From: Spirometra erinaceieuropaei
Lineage: Eukaryota; Platyhelminthes; Cestoda; Diphyllobothriidea; Diphyllobothriidae
Assembly: GCA_902702965.1 (NCBI GenBank)
Contig: CACRXP010000434.1
Coordinates: forward strand, 366,371-430,370
Reading direction: 5' to 3'
Length of the DNA stretch: 64,000 nucleotides
Part shown: piece by piece, positions 10,701-22,700 of the stretch
How the letters are laid out: each line of letters starts with the position of its first letter
Numbering within the stretch: the stretch's first letter is position 1
Notes under the pieces: model-generated
Seen by the model: only the letters and a program-made list of their open reading frames with translations
Databases searched by the model: none
What the model was told of the DNA's origin: nothing
Program-made: the position numbers and the translations under genes

Positions 10701-13700
10701 TCTGAAGTTGCGGCTCATTCGACAAGATCCAGCTGCACATTCAAATTCGATGAGGTCGAAATTCTCGCAAGAGGTGAGGCGGGAGCCGCTTGAATCATGG
10801 TTTACTGGCCTCCAATCCATTAACAAGTTCAATGACCTTCCTCAGCCATACTCATTGCTGATACATCGTCTAGGCGGAACAATTATCCACGCGGGGAGCG
10901 CACGGGTGAACATTGTTCCCAACGCCAGGGTCGGTAAGTCAGACGATCGAACAATCATCACACCAATATCCAACACAAGTGATGAAGTTACAACCATTGA
11001 CGACGCGAATTTCGGACATCAAACAGTTATCACACGAAGTGTAGCGACACCTGATAAAGGGAGGAGCCGTGAATATTCATAGGTATGCGGTAGCATGGCG
11101 AATACATCCTATAAATACCGCAGCCCCTTGTGCATGAACCACCCGTATCTGCTGTTGTCTCTGATAATAAAATCGAGCAGGAATCCGAAAGGTCAGGCGA
11201 ACAAAGCTCTGTTCCCAACGATCGTGTCTCCTTCTTCACGACTGCTTCCTGGGATTCGTCTCTTTGCTTCTATTTGATAAGACTCTTGGCCCCCGATGGG
11301 GGCCTCGGTGGCTAGAGCACTGGCTGTATCCAAGTCTTACCTTTTCCGTCTTGGCTGCCAAGTTCTTCGCAAGTGGGTCAAATGGCTTACTCAAATATGA
11401 CAAAACACCTATTAATAGACAGTTTGATTGCATCTTGAAAAAGGAGACACGATCGCTGGGACAAGAGCTTTATTGACCTGACGTTTCGGGTTACTACTCG
11501 AACCCATCCTCAGAGACAAAAACAGATACGGGTGGTTCATGCACAGGAGACCGCAATATTTATAGGATGCAGTCGCCATGCTACCGCATACCCCCCCCCT
11601 TCATCAGGGATCTTTGCACTTGGTGTGATGACTTTTTGATGGCCGACATTTGAGTCGCCAATCGCTGCAATCTCATCACGTGCGTTGGATGTTGGTGTGA
11701 TTGTGGCTCGACCATCTGACGCACCGACCCTGGTGTTGTAAAAAGTGTTCACTTGTGCGCTCCCCGCATGGCTAATTACTCCGCCTATGCAAAGTCTCAG
11801 CACCGAATAGGAAAGGGGATTTTCGTTGCACTTGTTAATGGACTGGGGGCCAGTAAACCATGCCTCAAGTAGCTCCCGACTCACGCGGTTGTCACCTCTT
11901 GCAAGAATTTTGGCCTCGTCAAATTTGAATGTGTGGCCGTTGTTTGATTGCGATTTAAAAGCTCGGTTCTACGGATATCTTAGCTGGAACAAGAAGTTTA
12001 TTGGCCTGATGTTTCGGATTCTTACTCGGGCCCACCATCAGAGACGGCTGCAGAGACGGTCGCCAGTATTACACATAACTCCTCAACCACATTGTATTTC
12101 AAGACAAGGGCCGAATTAAGCAGCTGATGATATACGGGCGCCCAGTGGTTGATCAGGCGGTTGACACTCTGCGCGTGCAACACGCGTGCTGGTTCGTCAA
12201 TCCACAGGGACCAAGTGTCGTTTATTGACGTATCGCGTTAAAGGAGCTCGTCGGTAGATCGCCTAAAGGTCCAAGTCTACTTTTGGGTAACGTAGTGCGT
12301 GAAACATTCATGGAAATTCGAAACTATGATGGCTGTTAGAAAAGCTTAGGTTGATGGACTTTTAATGTTGAATGTCATGCAGCCTAATCTCGGGACATTT
12401 TAGTTGCCACAAATTCTGGCTTTCGGACGAGCTTTTGACAACAGTAGGGTGAAGGACCCCATTTAACTATCGATGGACTGTAGACCATGTGATGCGGAGT
12501 TTAACTTCGGCACCTATTTGGCGGTCGTTGCGGACCTTACACTGCCAACAACGATTACATCCCACACCCTCAAACCGTTACTCAAGATTTGTTAATTTCT
12601 AAAATTTGATTTTTGTTCGTTTTATTAATTAAAACGCTCATTTCCGTTGCCATACGAAGGCGTATGATAAGACTTTATGCAGAAATCCAAACAATTTCTT
12701 TTGTTTTTCTTGCATTTCGTCAGTTAACTGTGTGAAGAGCTGCCCCACCTGAAAAACCACTATTACTAACATTTCCATATGAGGTTTTCCACCCTACCGT
12801 TACCACCCTTCTTTCCAACCTCCTGGAAAAACCGCACCGACTGCAAAAGTAGCTACTTAAATTGAATGTATTTTACTCACATATTTTTCGGCGCCCGACA
12901 AGTCAAAACCTATTTTGCAGAAAGATTATGCTAAAATATAGCTTAGGGAGATTTAGCACTTTCCTCAACTGGAAGAAGTACAAATTGTAGTTCGGAATCC
13001 GCAAACGCTCTTATAATACCCGAAGATGCCGTCCCTTCGACTGAAGAAAAACTAAAAAAGATTTAATGAACTACAAAAAGATTAAAAGGAAGGATGTGTT
13101 TGTGCATGATTTCCACAAAACTGGTCTATATTTACTAAGGCATCGGAAATCAAGCTGTTTACTATCCATTTTCAAAAATCATATATCGAAACAAGAGCCT
13201 GATTATTTTGACGTTTCGGATTCCCACTCAAATCCATCATCAGAAACAGAGTAAAGATTACTTCTTGAAACTCGCCTCCACGCTTCTCCAGTAGATGTGC
13301 TAACTCATGAAATGTCAACCACAATTTCGAAATGCGTTCTCGTTTCGAAAAGATAAACTAAGTAGTGTTGTAAAACTAATCATGATACAGCATAAATCTA
13401 TAATGCTCCAGTTACATCTGGGTGTCGGCTTTCGAAGAAACTTATTTTCGGCAGCATGCAAGATCTATACTCTGCAAAAATGACTACTTTGTAATATGCA
13501 ATTTTCTCATTGATTTTCGACGCCCTTGAAAATTCAATTATATTTCATGGTAAACATGCATAAAACTATTCATTCTTTTACTTATTCGGTAGAAAATCAC
13601 GTCTTCTTCCAATTTCATACTCAAAAGAAGAGTATAATTGGGTTTTAAAAAACTTTCCTAATTCACGAATAATTTTGAACCCGACCTACTGTTACACTTG

Positions 13701-16700
13701 CATTCAGGGTCTCAAAACTACAAGCTGTATATTTTCCGTGTACGGAAAGCCATACATTTCTCTTCGGTGATAAGAGGATACCATATGAGGTTCATATTGT
13801 GAGATTTTTTAATACCGTTAAATGGCCGTTCATGAAACGTCATGTATCAGCATTTACGAATGTGGCTTGTAAAGTTAACAATATTGCTCAAATCCACTGC
13901 TTAATTTTATGAACCTCATATGGTCTCCTCTTAACACCGTAGAGAAATGTATGGTTTTCCGTGCGCGGAAAATACACAGCGTGTAGTTTTGAAACCCTGA
14001 ATGCAAGTGTAACAGCAGGTCGGATTAAAAATTATTCAGAAATTGGAAAAGTTTTTTAAAAGCGGTATTTTACTCTTTTTTGAGTATGAAATGGGAAGAA
14101 TGCATGATGTTCTGTCGAATTAGTAAAAGAATGAATATTTTTCTGCATGTTTTCCATGAAATATAATTGAATTTTCAAGGACATCGAAAATCAATGAGAA
14201 AATTGCATACTACTTAAGTAGTCATTTTTACAGAGTATAGATCTTGCATGCAGCCGAATTAGATCGCAGAAATCCTGCAACAGATAATGGCCAAGTTGGA
14301 TACTTTATAAGGCGCACTAATAAACAAACAGGTATGGCCAAGCCAACATCCCCCTTTCTTGGAGTATAAAATTAAAAGGAGAGGTAAGTAACTACAAAAT
14401 GAATGCAAGGAAGGGTATTTTGTTCAAGATTTCTGTAAAATCTGTTTGGATTTATGAGGACATTAAAAGTCAAAAGAATAGACATTATTCCAGCAGCTAT
14501 TTTTGCGGTCGGAAAGAGGCGCATTGAAAAGCAGGTATCCTATTGTGAATGAAGTGTTTTGAGATTATACTGCATGGTAATCAATGCTACAGCTTTTAAG
14601 CAATCCTTTCTGAAGGAAAGCACGTTTCATCGTGGCCAATTTTTCATCTAATGAGATGTTTACAGGCGACCAGAAAGAGGCGTACTCAAAGGCCGGCATC
14701 CTGGTGGGACAACTGTCCGTGACTGCCAGTCTTACGACTCGAATTATTGAGAATTGGAAAAGTATTTGTATCTGGAAGGTATCGGTTGGACGACAACAGA
14801 AATTTCAGAAGACATGCTTCACTATGTAGTGATCAAGGACGTGAGATCAACTTAACCACATACAGTAATTTTGCTCCGTCTAAGGAAAGAAGCCAGAAAG
14901 TTGTGAGAACGGGTTTATTCTGTACACAGGGCGGGTCGCCGTAAGTTGGCTATATGCTTGTGTCAGAGATAAGCGTTCGTTCTGGAGAGCGTCAGTTGCG
15001 GAGCCTTCAGTGTGTCGCTACCACCACAAAAGTGTTGTGTGCTTCTTGCCTCTGTCCTGTCTGTTCTAAATCACGTCCGCAAGGGCGGCGTCCCGTGTGT
15101 GCACTTGTAACCAATCAGCGAAAAGAGATCGCACTGATTGGCTCCGAGCCCACGCGAAAGGTAGTGACAAATTATCGACCAGTAGTGTGGCGTGGACAGG
15201 AATGCAAATCAAGGGGTAACGAGCGCAGCCGTGGCGCGTTAACAGTAGAACGAGGGGACAGAGAAAAGGCTGCTACAACTACTAACAAGGTCACCTGTCT
15301 TACGGGGAGGGAGGCGTACGTATTCCCGTGTCCTCCCCGAGGGGGTGCGGGTGAGGGACGGCCATATAAACAATCTCCACTGGTGCATATTTATCATCCT
15401 TCCTCTCTATTTTTTTTACTCACAATGCTTTAGTCGCCAGCATCATTGTCGTATTTTATATGTGATGAATGAGGAAAATCATGCCAGGAGGCCTTTCACA
15501 TGGTTCTTTCTAAAAAAACTTGTAGAGGCTCTGCATTCGCCCAGTCCTTGGGATTCATGACGGAGGCTCTGGCCTTATTGGCCTACGTCATTTTCTCGGG
15601 GGTGTATCGGAAAACATGGAATGGTATGCTACAATACAGTGTTGCATTTTCATGCGCCAGGACTCCCTATGCAGGCCACATTTGTTTCCTTCCTATGCAA
15701 ACCATTTCTAACCAGAACTACCAAACATCCCTTCAATAAGTTTCTTCGAGTAATTAGCGGTCGTCAGAATTATAACCTAAGTCCATCGAGTAGGGCATTT
15801 CGAACGTTGATTCTGTTTATCCCACAGCTTGGTGGACACGACCACAGTGGCTTGTGTGTGGGTCAGCTTATGGTAGTGGTAGACTTGCACCACATCTACC
15901 GCACTCGCACTCCCCTCACCCACCTGGTCCCGGAGTCAAGATAAAGTCGGGATGACCGGAGATGGGTTCCAGCGCAGTGGCTGGGAGAGATAAACAATCC
16001 CTCTACGCGTACCACACACATGCCCAGTTTGGACATAGTAGGCCCGGTAAAATCTTACAGAGCAGACACGAAAGACGTTATTATCGTCGTTTAAAGCTAG
16101 GACTTATTATTTCCCGTAGGTCAGCAGCTCGTGATGCCTCTGATTGTTCAGCTCGCTCCAGCAACTTTTTATTTACATGCTGGTGAGAAGGCCCGAGTGA
16201 GGCTTCGCGAGTCTACAATTTTCATGCAATTGTATAAACAGTTTCTCTTTCAATTTCCCCCTTATCAGTGCCTTTCTTAGACGATGTTTGACCAAAAGGG
16301 AGCTCAAAGGCATTCGCCCATCCTTCCTTTAACGTGACTGAACTGAGCCGAACATTGCTACGCATGATGACGATTATTCGCATGAGAAAGAAATGTTTTG
16401 CGCATCGTTATTGTTTGATCGTATTACATCTCCCACCTGCGCTTATGTCATGCCGGTGACCTTCACTTCCATAGTAGTCCATGTAACATCCTACGGGGTG
16501 TGGGACCGCAGTTAGTGTTTTCAGATGCTACAGTTTAACCGGTATCAAGCAGACTGGCTCCGAGTTAACTCTACTGTCGTTCCTTGATCCACAGCTTAGC
16601 ATTGACGGCAGACACAGCAAAGAGATCAACCTTGATTTCGTGACCTTTTCTGATAATCCCTGATCACTACTTGTTTGTTGCGGTTCAGTTGCCTGCGCGT

Positions 16701-19700
16701 GCCATGTTCTGGCCTCTAAAATGAGATGCAGTTGACATCAATAAAAGACAGTTCTGGCGTTCGAGTTTCCGTTTTCTAGTCATCATAAAATCAACGTAAA
16801 GGACTCAAGTGCTTACTAGCTGCTTTTGTTATTTTAAACCTGACTGGCATTCCGGTTAACTGAGTCATATTTGGCCAAAACATAGTCCGCATAAGTGGAC
16901 GTTCCAAACTAGTTAAAGTGCATGCGTCACTTCGACCGTCGTAAATGACGATAGCCCCACAGCGAGGTGGACTCGGGGACGGTAACTCGATCGTGAATTA
17001 AGGATAGTAGACTTGCGGAGCATCTACCGCACTCTCTCCTCCCTCACTCAACTGGTGTCGAGATGATGTCCCTACCACCTGAGATGCGTGTGGCCGTGGC
17101 GACCGACAAAGTTGAACCGCCAGACCACGCGTCACACACACGACCTGATTCTCACAAAATGTACCGGCTTTCACAGAACCAGGCCGACGGCCGTAGACGT
17201 CACATTGAGAAGAAGTCATTGTAGTCGGTTCCCAGTTCTGAGAGAATTAAATTGTCTTGTCAGTCAATAGCTTTCCAGGCCGTGACTCTTAGCGCTTCGC
17301 GACAGTTTCAATAATCGTAGGCTAATTTTATGACCAGGAACGCGCTAGAGTGCCGTGGGAATGGAGGTTCTAGAATTGGCTTTCCCGCGGCCACGCAGCA
17401 GTCGGCTGTCCGAGCCGGTCAGCCCTCTGATGCTGGGATTGGCCGCAAATGGCTGGCGCGGCGAGGGTCTACGCCTAGTCGTGCCGCCATTCTCATATAT
17501 GGCATCTGATACACGATCCCAGTCAGTCTAACGCTTCCCCTGGACTCCATGTTGGGCCAGCGACTGCCAGGAGGACATGTGAAAAACACGGCTGCATAGA
17601 CACTCTTAATCAACATCGAGCCAACCGACGTCCACCAGTGATACCCAGCCCCCAATTGTGGGAATATACAGTGGTAGGAAGGGGGCGCTAACCGATCATT
17701 CTTACGGAACTCACTCGTTCCGTTGTGTCTTATGGACTCTCTCTCGAGCCCAACCGGCAACTGAACAGCGGCGCATGATCGGTGAGCGTCCCCCTACCAT
17801 TGTATATTCCTGGTTGAAACCGACAGGGCAACGGGATCGTGGACTAGTGGTTAGAGGCGTGGACTTCTAATTACTAGGTCGCGAGTTCGAGGCTCGGGTG
17901 TTCCACACTTCGGGCTTGGGTATGGCTGGCTGACGACGGCTAATAAGCCATAAAATGGCCACTCCAGTCTCCCTAGTCTTTGTCGGTAATAACATACTGC
18001 CTATATCAAGCGCCGTTGTGCGGCTGCTGATTGGCCTCGAAACAGAGAGCCCGTAGGGCACAACAGAACGAGTGAGTTCCGTAAGAATGATCGGTGAGCG
18101 CATTTCGACTCCATGTCGGTCACAAAACAAACCCAAAACTCACTTACTTGTCGTAAAGCAGCCCTACCTCGTGTTAATTTGAACGCATGTTTAAACCCGT
18201 CATATGGCTGTTCTGGGCAAGTGAGCTCTCCTGCCTGACCGCGATTAGCGTGGCATGTAGGTCTGCAGAGTGAATGAATAAACCCACAATCAGCAGCGCG
18301 TGTGACTGTCTATTATACAGTGCGTGACCGATCTCATGAAATGCTGGCCAAAATTCTGGAATGAGTTTCCGATTAGGAAGGATTACCTAAGTGCGATTAT
18401 TATACTGATTAACTTGCAGCATAACCCTATAAAATTTCAGATTCGCCATGAGGTCGGCTTTTCCATGCACTCCTTTTCGACCTCCTACAGAAACCACACT
18501 CGGTAAAAAATGAGTACTCAAATAGCATGCATTTTTCCTATGGATTTTCGATGGTCTTATAAATTCAATAGATTTTTTTAGAAAACGTGCACCAAAAGAA
18601 GCTTCCTTTTACTCATTTGGTAGAAAATAACATTGTTTTTGCGTTGAATGCACAAAGAAAGTGTATATTTAGGTTTTTAAAAAGTTTCTAATTATGGGAT
18701 TTTTAAGACCTTCCGATGTCCATGCATGCAAGACCGCTCATGTCCATTTACTAATGCTCCTTATGAAATGTACAACACAGTCCGAATCCATTGCAAAATT
18801 TCATGGACTCTATGTAGTATTTTCTTAAAGGCGTAGAGGTATATATGATTTTCCTTACGCAAAAAGCATGCACCTTGTAGACTGAAATTGCTAAACGATG
18901 ATGCAATAGCAGGTCAGGCTGAAAATTATTCGAGAACTGAGAAACTTTTTAAAACCTAAATACACACTTTCTTCGGGCATAAAACATGAAGCCAATGTGA
19001 TGTCCTACCAAATGAGCAAAAGAACGCATATTTTTGTGCATGTTCTTTATAAAATATATTTGAATTTATAAGACGGTCGAAAATCCATAAGAAAACTGTA
19101 TGCTACTTAAGTAGTCATTTTTTACCGAGTGTCAAAAAGAAGTGCATTCAAAAGCCGACATCCTGGCGAGCCCGAAATGCTATAGGGCTATGCTGCATGT
19201 TAATCAGTATAAGAACCCCACTTAGGTAATCTTTCCTAATCGGAAGCGCATTCCAGAATTTCGGCCAATGATTCATGAGGTCGGTCACGCGATGTAGAAG
19301 TGGCACCCGTCTCCTCCACCCCCTGACCTAGTTTAATCAATGCGCACCCACAGAAAATGTTACACATGGGGATCTGGCGACACGTCTACGCGCAGGCTCA
19401 CACCGCGCCAGCCACTCCTCGAATCGGAGGACTGATCCGCACCCCTTTGTTGTTTTGGTGAAACCGTGGTCCATAATGCGCAAATCAGGAATGTGGGGCA
19501 CGCGATGGTGACCCACTGAGCCCGATCTCGCCTCGGGCCTCCTTGGCTTCGGTAAGTTAGGGAGGGGAGAGTGCAGTAAATGCTGCACAGGCCTGCCATA
19601 GACGAATTTATGCGCCAGTCTTACTGTGAACATCGTCGATAACGACGGGCTGTTCCTCTTAAATAAAACTTCGTCTGAATAAACGCCGACACAGTTAACT

Positions 19701-22700
19701 GGTGTTCCGATGAGCCGGAATCAAATGCACTGTATTGAATTCGAGTCTAACGGTCGTAAACTGCATGCGGCCGCTGCATCAGCATCCCCTGTGTCACTTC
19801 TGTGGTAGTTTGTCGCATCCTGTCTTTTTCTAATCGCATTCTTTGGCCCGAACACTAATTCGATAACTGCCGTCAAGAATAATATTATTCTAAGGTTCTT
19901 AACAGACGGATAATTCAGAATCTGTCTTTATGGACGATCGGGTGAAATACTGAAAATCGTAAAGTATTTAGCGATATTTCAAGGCCGATCTGAAAGCCAA
20001 CGTAATCCAAAGCAAACGAAAAGTGTAAATTAATTTAACGGAAGAAATGTTCTCTCTATAAACACAAAATAGTATGTTTACGATCACGCCTGTCAGTTCT
20101 ATTTAAATTTATTAGGCATCGACCGCCCTCATGGCATGCCACCTTATGAAAACTTGTGTTCCTACGACGTCCCCATCCGTTAAGTCAAGCAAAAGTCAGT
20201 TTCTCTTGTTGAACCTCATCTCATTTAACTCTAAAGAGTCGGGGATAACACGAAACACTGGAAAAGTGCTTTGGAATTTACATTCAGAATGAAAGCAGTT
20301 GACAAACCGCCATGTATGAAAGTACACTAATTCTTGAACGATATTTAGATGTAAACATCACTGAAACACTATTTTAAAACGTTATTTCATCTGTACTTTC
20401 ATAGTTACCACTTTTGCGGCATGGGGATACATTCTGTAATTTCAAAGCGAAGTTTACTAAATTAGAGTCATTTCTGACGCTTTCGGGGTATTGCGCTTTT
20501 CTAAAAAAATCGGCATTTCTAAACAGCACAACACTGCCACTAATATTTCTTTTATGTCTTTAACTATTTTAGACTTTTAATTACTTAACATAGACATTGG
20601 ACTCATGAAATGGTGTCGGTTTGCGAGTGATTGGCAATCATTCGTAAATGTTGACACATTTCATGAGTTAGGTAACGGACTGTATATGCATGTATTCAAG
20701 TATTATTATGATCTGGTCATGTGAACACCAAATTCTGAACTGCGTTAGGTATGCGCATCGAGCTGTGGCACGACTGGGGGACCTGGATGCGCCTTGGAAT
20801 AGCCGGCCTCATCATGAGTGGAATGGAATGGTGGGTGTGTGAGTCTGGGAACTTGGTAGCAGGTACGTTTACCAAAGAACTTTTTTTCCGTTCCTACGCA
20901 TTCTACTCACGTCGGCCTTATTACCATCGATTCCTCTTTCTCACTTTAAGAATCATAATCATTTAGCGCAAATTGCGCTTCCTTCTTTCATTTCATTCAG
21001 TCTGGAGGAGATGGCAAAGTGATCAGATACTAGAATAATGGGGATTTGAGAAAGTGACTTTAGGCGGTAACTTTTATGGTATATGCAGGTTCTCCTGGAA
21101 CTTATCGACTTCCTGTGGTCTTTCAAGGATCCACTTGTTGCAGATCAGTACCTTTTGTGTTCGGATGTTCGTGCCATCATGTTGATGCTATCTTCTATAG
21201 CTAAACCAGTATCAAAGGAAATCCAACCACCAGCAGAAGTCCATAGACCCGATTTGACTACGACTCCTCCGAGCGTCTCGACAGCAAAATCAATATGCGT
21301 TCGTGTCATTCGGCTGAGTCCCATCCGAGAAATGTTTAGTTAGTCCTGGTAATAAAGGAAATTCTCCCACATCAGTGGGTTGTAGATCTAAGCCTTCAGC
21401 CTTGAAAGATTGGGTTTGAAGTGCATGGATATTTAACTTGCCACTTAGATCACTGTCGTTTAGCGCAAAACGACACTTGGCATCCTCCCTGGCCAGAGTA
21501 AAAGTCTGCTCTTCTGTGACTTTGTCTTTCGTGAATTGCGAGTGCTTCAAGATGTCATCGATGTACAGATAGCTAGAGCAGCATGACGGACAAAGACATG
21601 AGAGACTGGGATGTCCATTTTCGGCATGATGGCCGTCATTAGTCAGCCATACCCAACCCCGAGGCTCGAACTCGCGACTTGTTTTTAGCAGTCCTACGCT
21701 CTAACCATTGCGCCACGGGTTAGTTGTCCTGTCGGTTTTGAACGGGTGTATTAACAGTAGTAGAGGGGCTCGCACCGATTGCATTACGCAACTCCAACCG
21801 CTAGCTGTCTTTCTCCGAGTACATTTATGTTCCTTCAACCGGATACTTTAGCCCTCCGTCCCATGTCTGAGGAGCCAAGTCAACCTTTTCGGCGGGAGGA
21901 CCTTCACATCATTAGGTAGAAACGATGGACTTTCCCCACGATGCTATTGAACTTTGACAATTACCGAATAATACAACCGGATCGAATTAAAATATTAACT
22001 TTAGGCGAATAAATTGAAGATATATCCTCTCACTACTACAGCATTTGGACTGCATATTCTGTAAGTGGTATAGAGCTGTAAGGACGATTTAGGCGTGACT
22101 TTTGATGTACGGATGCATTGATGTCAGAAGAAGTGCAAGTTTCCACAAAAGGACTCTGGTTGAAATCTGTCATACAGGTCTGTATGAACATGCACCTATT
22201 TGCAACAAGTAAACTGCAGGAAAAAGAATCTTGCGTGCAATTTTTATTTGCTCGAAATAGAACCCCGGAGAACTCGCAAACATCTGCCTGAGCATGACTT
22301 ACCTTAAATTCCAGACTTCCCATTCGATATAGCAAAACGAACCCATTATTCTTTTTTTTTCACGAAAACTATTTACGCAGTCAGTTTATCTGGTTTTCCT
22401 TCAATCCCCCTGACGACATTCTGCCATTTTTAGCAGTTTAGTCTACTCCTTGTAGTGTGCAGTACAAGAGACCAAGCATATGGTAGTGATTCTCAGGAAG
22501 TTTACTGGTATTGTTTTAAGTAGAAAGATTGGCTCACGACGCCTTCACAAGTGGTGACATTACTCCGAGCGTCTGTTGTAATACTGCAGATCTGTCCGCT
22601 GCACACTAGCAGCAGTGGATGCGGTTCGTACGGCATTGTGGGGCTTTTGTGAGGCGATTTGTCTGCCCACAATCATGCAATCCTACAGTAGGTGGGCTAA

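Larger units (their letters stand above)
11400..12110 (-). mobile_element. PLE deletion derivative with two pLTRs, minus strand
   Basis: On the minus strand the order is pLTR (12110-11975, hammerhead-like core at about 12041-12008), C-terminal PLE coding (about 11950-11537) and pLTR (11590-11400, core at 11513-11480). This is the layout expected if the interior of a PLE was lost, leaving both terminal repeats and the last coding segment. Confidence 0.65.

Noticed and set aside
14954..15433. 159-codon frame with Cys-rich stretch
   Set aside because: Overlaps the CCAAT-type repeat and a GC-rich block shared with 57.3-57.5 kb; the frame is not protein-like.
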